Shown piece after piece: positions 41,294 to 48,812 of a stretch of 64,000 nucleotides of DNA. Positions within the stretch are counted from its first letter, which is position 1, and the number at the start of each line of letters is the position of its first letter. The notes below the pieces were generated by a model. It was not told where the DNA came from. It was given only the letters and a program-made list of their open reading frames with translations, and did not search any database. Location: the NCBI GenBank assembly GCA_004297765.1, contig SCTZ01000023.1, positions 42,072 to 106,071 of the forward strand. The letters are read 5' to 3'. The stretch comes from Chloroflexota bacterium. Its GTDB lineage: Bacteria > Chloroflexota > Dehalococcoidia > FW602-bin16. The position numbers and the translations under genes were made by a program.

Positions 41294-42211
41294 TCAGTGT
41301 GAGACGCCGGCCATCTTGCGGAGTTGTTCTATCGCTTCCTGGGACCATGGCTGTGCCTGCGCGGACTCGGCGTTGGATGCTCGTGGGGTCCACGGCACCA
41401 CCCCAAATCGTGTGACTCCGACATGCATCTGATTCGTGTTGCTCGGGTCCACCACCGCGACCACGAACAAGTAGTTGGGATGGTAGGGCACCACGTTCCC
41501 CGCGCCGTCCCTTCCATCCCAGATGTAACTGATCGGTCCGGAGGGGCTGACCTGCCAGGGGAATACCTTGACCTGGGTCCCTTGCGGACTGAGGATCAGG
41601 GCCGTGGTGAACGCCCAGTTCCCCTGGGACAGGTTGAAGCCAAGAGTGGCATTCCCCGACACAGGATCGTACGGCCCGGGCTGGACCGTCATGTTATAGA
41701 TGATCGGACTGATGTTAAGGAAATTCCAGCCCACACCCACGGTATTGCCTCCCGCATCGAGGCAGACGACATAGTAGGCGTAAAGTCCCTCTCCCAGAGT
41801 AACGCCGCTCGAGTTCTTGCCGTCCCACGGAATGCTCTGGTTGCCCGCCGCTAGTGCACCTAGCCCCCAGTACTTCAGGACACCGGCTCCATTCATATCG
41901 AAGATGGCGGCCAGGGTATTGCCACATGGGGCGCTGAGATTGAACTTCAGGGTCGTTCCGGACTGCAGCGGGTTGAATGGGTTGGGCGAAGCCCCCACGG
42001 CGACAATGCTGATCCCTTGTGGAGGCGGCGGCGTGGGCGTCGGAGTCGCGGTTGCTACAGCGTAGGCTTGCGCAATCACATCCCCTGGCGGTCCGAAATC
42101 GCCAACCGAGCTATCAAGAAACCGAAGCGGGATCAACAGCAGAGCCAGACCAAGTGTAGCGGCCGCCAGGAGGACCACTAAGTTACGTTGAGCCAGTTGT
42201 TTCCACGGCAT
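41294..42211 (-). CDS. Secreted protein with two FlgD-like Ig domains
   Basis: 305-residue exported protein. The ATG at 42211 has GGGAGGT five bases upstream. After the signal helix comes FLDSSVGDFGPPGDVIAQAY, shared with the Ig-repeat protein at 37642-39405, then a short Thr/Pro linker. The body is two FlgD_ig/CHU_C-type domains (about 75-175 and 180-275), the first with GNTLAAIFDMNGAGVLKYW and WDGKNSSGVTLGEGLYAYY. The same pair of domains closes the larger protein at 42679-45210. Both end in a similar tail (AQAQPWxxxAxxQLRK). The domains are binding or scaffold modules with no catalytic residues. A consensus promoter lies upstream. Confidence 0.8.
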   Translation of the reverse strand: MPWKQLAQRNLVVLLAAATLGLALLLIPLRFLDSSVGDFGPPGDVIAQAYAVATATPTPTPPPPQGISIVAVGASPNPFNPLQSGTTLKFNLSAPCGNTLAAIFDMNGAGVLKYWGLGALAAGNQSIPWDGKNSSGVTLGEGLYAYYVVCLDAGGNTVGVGWNFLNISPIIYNMTVQPGPYDPVSGNATLGFNLSQGNWAFTTALILSPQGTQVKVFPWQVSPSGPISYIWDGRDGAGNVVPYHPNYLFVVAVVDPSNTNQMHVGVTRFGVVPWTPRASNAESAQAQPWSQEAIEQLRKMAGVSH

Positions 42212-42305
42212 CGTCTACCTCCCTGTGGTTCCCAGTAGCGCACGGAAAACGCCCGCTGCCCGCTTGCGGTCTTAGCCCATACCAGGGCCCTTATCAGACG
42301 ATGAT

Positions 42306-42334
42306 ATTATATGCCGCCAGAAGTGCACTGTCAA
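42306..42334 (-). promoter_or_regulatory. Consensus sigma70 promoter
   Basis: TTGACA (42329-42334) and TATAAT (42306-42311), both exact consensus and 17 bases apart, read on the minus strand. This gives an untranslated leader of about 88 bases for the gene starting at 42211. The leader lacks the terminator hairpin seen at 32.2 and 45.4 kb. Confidence 0.8.
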
Positions 42335-42678
42335 CAGGTTGATAGTAAGCTCGCATGCGGTAAGGACCGCCGCGACAACGCGACTACAATAACTCTGACA
42401 GAACTCTGACAGACATTGACGGGACGGGTTATCTCACGTAGTGGCGGACGGAAAGCTGATCAAGCACAGTGCGAACTGCGCTAGAGGGTGTCTGAAAAGG
42501 CGGACCTCGCATCCCCACCCCCAGGGCACATACAATGTGCCCCTACGGGAGGCGCGCTGTAGGGGCACATTGCATGTGCCCTGGGGCAGGGACGGGGGAC
42601 ATCGGCACTATGGCTTCTCAGACACCCTCTAGTGATCGCGTACGAGTATGGGCCCTATCCCACCCCTTCCAAAGGAGG
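42335..42678. other. Intergenic region with MITE
   Basis: Non-coding. The middle is the MITE-like element at 42481-42632. The remainder lies 5' of the promoter and 3' of the beta-propeller protein stop. No other feature was seen. Confidence 0.5.
42481..42632. mobile_element. MITE-like element, 152 bp
   Basis: Terminal inverted repeats of about 20 bp match except at one base: CTAGAGGGTGTCTGAAAAG at the left and the complement of CTAGAGGGTGTCTGAGAAG at the right. TA or CTAG flanks could be the target duplication. The inside is another palindrome (GGCACATACAATGTGCCCCTAC facing its inverted copy) of the GTAGGGGC repeat family. There is no coding capacity, so any transposase is supplied in trans. 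The TIR resembles ends seen in some IS630/IS5-type elements, but that assignment is tentative. Confidence 0.7.
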
Positions 42679-45210
42679 CTACCGTGAGGCGCCGGACACC
42701 TTGCGTAGCTGGTCCGTCGCGCCCTCAACCCAGGGCTGTGCCTGCGCGGCGCCGGCGCTCAACGGCAGTCCCACGTCGAAGAGCACGACCCCGACGTGCA
42801 TCTGACTCATGTTGCCTGGGTCCACCGCCGCCACTATGTAGGTGTAGCGCCCGTTCGGCACCAGGTTCCCCCCGCCATCTCTGCCATCCCAACTGTAGCC
42901 AACTGCCCCGGACGGGCTGAGTTGCCAGGGGAACATCTTGACCTGGATACCCTGCGGATTGAGGATCACGGCCGTGGTGAACCCGCCGCTCGGCAGAGAG
43001 AGGTTGAAGCCCAGGCTGGCATTGCCCGCCTGCGGATAATAGGGCTTCGGATTGACCGTCATGTTGGCGATGAGCGGGCTGATGCTCAGGAAGTCGTAGC
43101 CCACGGCCAGGGCATTACCTCCCGTATCCAGGCAGACGGCATAGTAGGCGTAGAGCCCCTCCCCCAGCGTGGTGCCCCCCGCGTTCTTGCCGTCCCACGC
43201 AACGCTCTGAGTGCCCGCTGACCGTGCACCCAGCGTCCAGTACTTCAGCACCCCGGCCCCATTCATATCGAAGATGGCGGCCAGGGTGTTGCCACAGGAG
43301 GCGGTGAGCTCGAAGCTCAGGATAGTCCCGGACTGCAGCGGGTTGAAGGGATTGAGTGAGGCGTGCACGTTACGAATGGCGACGGTCGCCGCTGGCGTCG
43401 AGGTGGCCGTCGGTGTGCTCGTGGCGGTGACTGTGGGCGGTATTGGTGTCGCGGTGCGTGTGCTGGTCGGCGTAGGGGTGGCCGTTGGTCCCGCCGGATT
43501 GTCTCTCAGCCGGCCGAACCACACGAAACGTGGCACGACGTTGGCGCACTGCGAGGTAGACGTGCTCGTGCATGGGCCCTGTTGGGTGAACGTCGTCGCT
43601 GCCCAGGTATTGCCAATCACACCAGCGCTCTCGTAGGAACGAACCGTCAAGTAGTCGCCCCAACGGTTGCGTCCGGGGCCGTTGGTGCCCGCTCGCGTGT
43701 AAGCAGCTTGCCAGGTGCCACCGCTGAGGTCGTCCGAGACGAATAGCCTGCTACTCGGATAATCGGAGGGACCGGCGAAGGCGACGCTCATGGCCAGATG
43801 CCCACGACCGTTCACCCCGATGCCCGGATAGGCGTAAGCATAGCTCGAGCTCCAGAGAATCGGCTCATCGATCAGAGCCTTACTCGATTCGTTGATACGG
43901 ACCACGTGGATGTAGGGGTAGGGAAAGCTTCCCAACCCCCCGGTGCCCTGGTTTGCCGTCCAAGCGAAGCCGATCACGCCCCCGGCAACCCAGCCCGCCT
44001 GAATCCTGGCATCGATGTAGCCACACATGTTCGTCCCATCCGGGCTAAAGCAATACCCCGTGCCAATCGGGTAAGACGAGTGTATTACATCCGAGTAGGT
44101 CACGCCCGTAGCGTCGGTGGCGCTTTCCGGCCATGAGTACAGCCTGAGGGTCGATGAATTGTAATGTCGGCCGAAGTACATCGGTGTAGTTGCTCCGGAC
44201 ACCGGAGCGAAGGTGAAGCCACCGTTGACAAAACCCGTGAACTGTAGCGGAGTCGTCCCGGCCGCCAATGCGTCCAGCGAAAAGCGCACAACAAGCGACC
44301 TGTAGAAATATCCGGAGCTGTCGAAGGTGTTTGTCGTCAGGTAGAGGTAATTGGAGCTGAGTGCCAGGTTTGGGAAATCGAGCTCGTATCCGGAGCCGAC
44401 TCCGGCGTTTACCGCGGTGATGTCCCAATACGTCCAGGTACCACTCGCTACCCCGGCCTGACCGTGGGCCACGGCGATCCTCTGGGCGTTGTTGTTGGAG
44501 GAATCCGCGCTGTACTGAAGGAGCCAGATGGTCAAATCGCGGCTTCGGTCGTAGATCGTCCTCTGGTCGCAGCAAAAACCGCCGTACACGGATGGCAGCT
44601 CAGTATAGGGATCGATGTGGCTAAAGCTGTTCCCGCCGTCGGTTGAGACGGCCGCGTACCAGTTGCCCGTGTAGAAGACGGTGTTTCCGTTCATCGACAC
44701 GCTGGGCTCATCTGTCGTCGACATGCTCCCGGGCGCGATCGAGGCCAGCGAAGTGTCTCGGAAGGTCGTCAGGTCAGAGCCTGCGTTGAGACCCTGCCCA
44801 GCGCGTGGCTCGTGACCCACCTCGGGTGCTCGAGTTCCGGCCGTGGCGGGCACATCGGGAAGGGATGGCCCGGGTTTGTGCGATCTAGCGGTCGCGGCTT
44901 CGAGCCTGGCTACGTCGCTATCAGAGAGGGATGGAAGCCCAGGACGCATCGAGAGCCGTGCCGTCTGCGCAGGGCCCAGTGTTCCCGCGATGGGAAGTAA
45001 ATCGTCGTCACGAGCCGTGGTCGGCGAGACGACCGGAGCGGAGGCAGCGATCCGGGACGAGCCCGCGGTGGTCTTACCGCCGATTGACGTCACCGACCCG
45101 GCATCCACCGCTAGCCCGGACTGCGACACCGCGAGCAGCACCGCGAGAGCCGCAAGAACTGCGGCCCGACACCACCTGGACCGAGCAAGCGCACGCACCA
45201 CGGTTGACAT
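42679..45210 (-). CDS. Secreted sialidase-like beta-propeller protein with FlgD-like Ig domains
   Basis: About 843 residues. The ATG at 45210 is preceded by GAGAGGAG; a TTG two codons upstream is less likely. A signal peptide spans about 1-35. Residues about 150-600 hold BNR/sialidase-like features: EPSVSMNGN, AVSTDGGNSFSH, and repeated short beta segments with SDDLSGG. These suggest a beta-propeller, but a full set of sialidase arginines and Asp-boxes was not confirmed, so activity is not claimed. A Thr/Pro linker (about 600-640) leads to two FlgD_ig-like domains paralogous to the protein at 41294-42211 and a similar C-terminal tail. Transcription starts at the promoter near 45.5 kb and passes the structured leader copy 2. 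Confidence 0.78.
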   Translation of the reverse strand: MSTVVRALARSRWCRAAVLAALAVLLAVSQSGLAVDAGSVTSIGGKTTAGSSRIAASAPVVSPTTARDDDLLPIAGTLGPAQTARLSMRPGLPSLSDSDVARLEAATARSHKPGPSLPDVPATAGTRAPEVGHEPRAGQGLNAGSDLTTFRDTSLASIAPGSMSTTDEPSVSMNGNTVFYTGNWYAAVSTDGGNSFSHIDPYTELPSVYGGFCCDQRTIYDRSRDLTIWLLQYSADSSNNNAQRIAVAHGQAGVASGTWTYWDITAVNAGVGSGYELDFPNLALSSNYLYLTTNTFDSSGYFYRSLVVRFSLDALAAGTTPLQFTGFVNGGFTFAPVSGATTPMYFGRHYNSSTLRLYSWPESATDATGVTYSDVIHSSYPIGTGYCFSPDGTNMCGYIDARIQAGWVAGGVIGFAWTANQGTGGLGSFPYPYIHVVRINESSKALIDEPILWSSSYAYAYPGIGVNGRGHLAMSVAFAGPSDYPSSRLFVSDDLSGGTWQAAYTRAGTNGPGRNRWGDYLTVRSYESAGVIGNTWAATTFTQQGPCTSTSTSQCANVVPRFVWFGRLRDNPAGPTATPTPTSTRTATPIPPTVTATSTPTATSTPAATVAIRNVHASLNPFNPLQSGTILSFELTASCGNTLAAIFDMNGAGVLKYWTLGARSAGTQSVAWDGKNAGGTTLGEGLYAYYAVCLDTGGNALAVGYDFLSISPLIANMTVNPKPYYPQAGNASLGFNLSLPSGGFTTAVILNPQGIQVKMFPWQLSPSGAVGYSWDGRDGGGNLVPNGRYTYIVAAVDPGNMSQMHVGVVLFDVGLPLSAGAAQAQPWVEGATDQLRKVSGASR

Positions 45211-45384
45211 CCCCAAACTCCTCTCGGCTCGCTATACCCCCGGCCAGAGCCCGCGGTCGGAGGCACGCTTCCAATCGTCGATTTCACAGTACTGGCGTAC
45301 AGGGGGCACGGATCCGCTCTCCTCAGCGACCAGGAGCATGGCGGTCAGAAACCTCAGACCGCGGCGGATCGCCCGCGAGAGCAA
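45211..45384 (-). promoter_or_regulatory. Untranslated leader between RNA element and gene
   Basis: About 174 bases of 5' untranslated DNA downstream of leader copy 2. It ends in the ribosome binding site GAGAGGAG, followed by TTTGGGGATG. The same GAGAGGAG..TTGGGGATG context precedes the 2304-residue giant gene, so the two transcription units share translation signals as well as the RNA element. Confidence 0.5.
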
Positions 45385-45478
45385 TCAAAAACCGACCCGT
45401 CACCAGGGTCGGTTTCACCGGCCGTTCCCCCCAGACTGAGGTGACCACACAACGAGCCTGGGATCATTGCCCCTTTTT
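45385..45478 (-). ncRNA. Structured leader element, copy 2 (candidate cis-regulatory RNA)
   Basis: This copy has the same order of motifs as 32177-32279: AAAAGGGG, TGATCCCAGGC, CCTC, GTCTGGG, GGGGGAAC, CCGGTGAAACCGACCC, then a terminator hairpin with TTTTTG. The CCCAGGC/GTCTGGG stem pairs fully here. GAAACC may form a small GGT-GAA-ACC hairpin that competes with the terminator. Conserved loops with changed but paired stems argue for selection on RNA structure. The element precedes a different, non-homologous exported-protein gene. Confidence 0.65.
45389..45415 (-). terminator. Intrinsic terminator inside leader copy 2
   Basis: The stem AAACCGACCC / GGGTCGGTTT with a 7-nt loop is followed by TTTTTG on the minus strand, about 175 bases before the start codon. 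The stem sequence is identical to copy 1 but the loop differs in length and sequence. Confidence 0.75.
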
Positions 45479-45501
45479 CTATGTACCAGAAGAACAATGT
45501 T

Positions 45502-45530
45502 ATGGTAGCAAGAGCGGTAGCATGTGTCAA
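45502..45530 (-). promoter_or_regulatory. Sigma70-type promoter for the beta-propeller protein gene
   Basis: TTGACA (45525-45530) and TACCAT (45502-45507) are 17 bases apart on the minus strand, in the same position relative to the leader element as the promoter at 32304-32332. Confidence 0.65.
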
Positions 45531-45601
45531 TAGCCCTTTTGTGGCTACCTATTTATCGCACCTGCCCCTGGCCGGTCCTATGACTTTCGCGGGATTCTAA
45601 C

Positions 45602-48055
45602 CTACTTGATCGACACCTTCTCCGGCAGCCGGAAAGAACCGCTCTCAGCGGAGCCGAGGGCGTGCCCGTCCTTGTCGGTTACGGAAAGCTCGACCTGGAA
45701 GGTGCCGCGCGCCTCGGCGGGCACCTGGATGGCTCCGACGTGGCGCACGATCTGGTTCGGCTGCCATTGCCCGGTGGGATAGACGCCGTCGGTGGGGTCG
45801 TCCAGTTGCTCCGCGATGGTCTGGCCGCGCTCGTTCAGGAGGCGCAGGCGCAGCCTTCTGTTCTCCGAGGAGGTTCCGGCCTTCTGCCAGAGCAGCGTGT
45901 AGTGCAGATATCCGCCGGGCGGCAGCGTCGTGGGCTCGATGCCGTAGCCTTTCAGAGTCAGCTCATCCGTTAGGGCCAGGTCGAGAGGGTGCGGGATCAC
46001 TGGATCGGTCGGGGGCGACTGCGCCGGGGTCACCTGCACCTGGGTCAGAACCACGCGATCCGCCACGGGCTTTGCGGCCTCGTCCAGCACGGGCAGGCGC
46101 TCCATGGAGGGCGTGCGATAGACGCCTATCTCGAGCTCGTATTGACCGGGCGGTGTGCCAGGCAGGACCTGGAACGTGTAGGCATCCTCCATGCTCTCGC
46201 CCGACCGCCAGTGCGAGGTGGGGAAGTAGTCATTGATGGGATGCTTGTCGATCTGACCATAGATGTGGTTGCGCGGGTTCAGCAGGTGGATGAAGACCGT
46301 GTAGTCTTCCTCCATCTGCTTCGTCCCGTGCCAGAACAGCGTGACCCGCAGCGGCTGTCCGGACTGGACCACAGGAGGATCCACGGAGAAGCCCTCCAGG
46401 CTCATCTGATCGCCGAAGTTGGCCGCCAGGGCATGATCCATCTGCGTGGCGATCTTGAGTGGCGTGCAGCCGTCCAGGGAGAACAGCAGCAGGTTGAGGC
46501 CGTGGAAGAGCTGACCGACCTCCAGGCGCTGGCAATTTCTCATCAGTTGCTCCAGGACGATGCCACGCGGATCGACCAGCTGATCCTGCCACAGCACCAG
46601 CCAGAGGCGCTGTTTTCCGCGCGTGATGGCGTTGAGGTCGTCGATCACCTCGTTGCCCAGAGGCCGCGTCAGCGTCGGCAGCCGCTTGTCGGGGACGGGA
46701 CTGAGCGCCAAAGGCCCCCTATAGTAGTACTGAAAAGCCGGCGCCAGATGGCCGCCCAGCACCACCACTGTGTCGCCAGCTTGCTCATGCTGCCGGATGT
46801 AGGCCGCGACCGAGCGCAGATCATCCCGCGCGAAATCTTCCACGAAGTACGTGTTGCCCAGAGAGAACAGCGCGGGCCCGAGCGCGAGGCCTGCCAGCCC
46901 CAGGCCGACCGGGCGGGACAGGTAGGTCAACGGACGGCGCCGGACGGCCACCAGCAGACATACCAGACCCAGGGCCGCCAGAACGTAGAAGGCCAGGCTG
47001 GACGGCATCAAGTAGCGGGCCGCGAACTTCGGACGGTTGGCCACGATGCCATAGATGCCCAGGATGGGGACCGCCAGCCATAGCAGCAAGAAAAGCGATC
47101 GCACACGATCGATCAAGCGATTCGGGCGCAGGAGGATCCAAAGCAGCCCCAAGCCGGCCAGTCCGGCCCAAGCCAGGCTACCCCACGTGCCCCAGCTTCC
47201 CAGTAGCGTATCCCCGACGGCAAAGCTCTTTACCGTTTGCTCGACGACAGTGGAAAGCTCGATGGTTCCCCACCAGTAGGTGTCGTTCGCCTCGTAGGAC
47301 TTTCCCGTCTGAGCCAACCAGGGGCTGTACAGAAGCACGGCCACTATCTGGGATGGAACCCAGAACAGGAGCGGGCGCAGAGCTGCTCCGAGCGGCTCCC
47401 CGCGGCGAAACATCCGTGCCAGCAGCCATACCCCGAAGTAGACCCCCTCGAATAGCACCGCCAACGCGGCGTAGTAGTGGGCGTAGATAGCCAGAGCGCA
47501 GACCACACCGTAGACCAGCCACTCGATCCAGGAAGTCTTGCCCTGGGTTTCCAGACGATCGGTCAGACGCAGCAGCTGATAGGCGGAGAGCACTGCCAGG
47601 AAGGTCATCAGCGTGTACATGCGACTTTCCTGAGAGTACCAGACGAACATGGGGGAGAGCGCGGCCATGGCGACGGCCACGAGCCCAACCAGCCAGCCCG
47701 TGTGAGTAAACCGCCTGGCCACCTGATAGACCAAAGGAAGAGTGAGCACCCCGAAGAACACCGAGAGGTAGCGCAAGGCGTACTCCGACTCGCCGGCCAG
47801 CGGGTACCAGAAATGGACGAGAAGGAAGTAGAGCGGCGGATGATTGCCACCTACCAGGAGCGCAAAGAGCGCCGACAGCTCCGGTCGGGCGTAGAACATG
47901 CCCAAACCCTCATCGAGCCAGAAGCTCTGCTCGCCCAGCTTGTAGAGCCGCAGGACCACGCCTAGCAGCACGGCAGCCAGAACCACGAGCAATCCGGTGT
48001 TCGAGACCACTCGTCTTGCTGGATGGTCTGGCTGACTCTTGTTGTTGGCTGGCAT
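45602..48055 (-). CDS. GT39/ArnT-like membrane glycosyltransferase with two C-terminal beta domains
   Basis: 817 residues. The ATG at 48055 follows AAGGAG and gives MPANNKSQ; a longer in-frame start would run into repeat DNA. The N-terminal 430 residues are polytopic. They hold the GT-C luminal motif after the first helix (GEQSFWLDEG, with the acidic residues DE) and GGNHPPLYFLLVHFW, typical of PMT_2/ArnT-type enzymes. These use polyprenyl-phosphate sugars to glycosylate proteins or lipids outside the membrane. The rest is soluble: two similar beta-sandwich modules (about 575-700 and 705-817), each with a GY/GF start, VTLFWHG or YTLLWQK, and VYPTGQW-type motifs. The target is unknown; the nearby Ser/Thr-rich exported proteins are candidate substrates (inference). 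Confidence 0.85.
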   Translation of the reverse strand: MPANNKSQPDHPARRVVSNTGLLVVLAAVLLGVVLRLYKLGEQSFWLDEGLGMFYARPELSALFALLVGGNHPPLYFLLVHFWYPLAGESEYALRYLSVFFGVLTLPLVYQVARRFTHTGWLVGLVAVAMAALSPMFVWYSQESRMYTLMTFLAVLSAYQLLRLTDRLETQGKTSWIEWLVYGVVCALAIYAHYYAALAVLFEGVYFGVWLLARMFRRGEPLGAALRPLLFWVPSQIVAVLLYSPWLAQTGKSYEANDTYWWGTIELSTVVEQTVKSFAVGDTLLGSWGTWGSLAWAGLAGLGLLWILLRPNRLIDRVRSLFLLLWLAVPILGIYGIVANRPKFAARYLMPSSLAFYVLAALGLVCLLVAVRRRPLTYLSRPVGLGLAGLALGPALFSLGNTYFVEDFARDDLRSVAAYIRQHEQAGDTVVVLGGHLAPAFQYYYRGPLALSPVPDKRLPTLTRPLGNEVIDDLNAITRGKQRLWLVLWQDQLVDPRGIVLEQLMRNCQRLEVGQLFHGLNLLLFSLDGCTPLKIATQMDHALAANFGDQMSLEGFSVDPPVVQSGQPLRVTLFWHGTKQMEEDYTVFIHLLNPRNHIYGQIDKHPINDYFPTSHWRSGESMEDAYTFQVLPGTPPGQYELEIGVYRTPSMERLPVLDEAAKPVADRVVLTQVQVTPAQSPPTDPVIPHPLDLALTDELTLKGYGIEPTTLPPGGYLHYTLLWQKAGTSSENRRLRLRLLNERGQTIAEQLDDPTDGVYPTGQWQPNQIVRHVGAIQVPAEARGTFQVELSVTDKDGHALGSAESGSFRLPEKVSIK

Positions 48056-48163
48056 GGGGCTCTGTCTCCTTGAAATCGACCACGGAGAAAAACAAGGGTC
48101 GTCGTTCTCAGCCAGAGCCTCCCCCTGTCGTTCTGCGGGAGCCGCAGCCCCTATTCTGTCATG

Positions 48164-48322
48164 AGTCCACTGAAATAAGGTCAAGATCGCGGGTAGGGTC
48201 GATAGCAATCCCCACCTTGGCGCCCAGGGGGCACCGGAATAGGGAGGAGCGCCACGAATAATGGCGTTTTGCTGGGGACTTTCCCCACCGACTATTCGCG
48301 AGGGACCTTATTTCAGACGACT
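48164..48322. mobile_element. MITE-like element, 159 bp
   Basis: The left end AGTCCACTGAAATAAGGTC (48164-48182) is the inverted copy of GACCTTATTTCAGACGACT (48304-48322), matching at 17 of 19 positions. The interior has no reading frame. It sits just 5' of the glycosyltransferase gene and directly abuts the next inverted repeat, which suggests nested or serial insertion. Confidence 0.6.
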
Positions 48323-48323
48323 C

Positions 48324-48458
48324 CTGTCATTCTGAGCCGGAGCCGCAGCGGAGGCGAAGAATCTCCCCGTTGGTCGTCCCAATAAGGCCTTTCCCCTGGT
48401 TCAAAGGCCCGTCGCCCGTTCCTACGAGGAGATCCTTCGCTGCGGCTCAGGATGACAG
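48324..48458. repeat. Inverted repeat with CTGTCATTCTGAG ends
   Basis: The left arm CTGTCATTCTGAGC..GCGAAGAATCTC and the right arm GAGATCCTTCGC..GCTCAGGATGACAG face each other across about 60 bases. This end pair is common in intergenic DNA of many bacteria. A degenerate single arm (CTGTCGTTCTGCGGGAGCCGC) lies near 48125. It may be a non-autonomous mobile element. Confidence 0.6.
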
Positions 48459-48669
48459 ATGTGCGCCCTGCCCTATGAGAGGCGTCTGCGCAAGGTCAGG
48501 GCTCAGCAACAGATCAGAACTACCCCGGCAAAGCTCTGGCAGGTTGATTATACAGAGCGGACCAGGAATGGCAAGCGGAAAGATCAAGGATGGACACGCT
48601 TTGATCTCGATGACATCGGGATAGCTGACGTGCCATCCCCTCTCCTTTCGCAAAGGGAGAGGGCGAGGG

Positions 48670-48812
48670 TGAGGGTCCCCCGGGTCTTCATTGGCCCGGG
48701 GCGATGATCCATCGGCGTCAGGGGCTGAACCCTCACCCTGACCCTCTTCCTTTTGCGACAGGGCGAGGGAATATCGCCGTCCGCTCGCTGTACTTGAGGA
48801 ACGACGCCCTTA
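48670..48812 (+). repeat. Dispersed repeat, uninterrupted copy (143 bp)
   Basis: From TGAGGGTCCCCCGGG to TTGAGGAACGACGCCCTTAG this matches, with scattered changes, the inverted copy at 63776-63918. Its right end supplies the stop codon (TTA on the plus strand) of the macroglobulin gene. The upstream flank continues GAGGGCGAGGG, where the other copy has group II intron sequence. Confidence 0.7.

Larger units (their letters stand above)
48056..48809. other. Repeat-rich intergenic region
   Basis: No gene was found in this 750-bp gap between the glycosyltransferase start and the macroglobulin stop. It is a mosaic of three repeat types: a MITE (48164-48322), a TGTCATTCTGAG inverted repeat (48324-48458, with a degenerate arm near 48125) and a dispersed repeat (48670-48812). 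Apparent frames across it are translations of these repeats. Confidence 0.7.
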
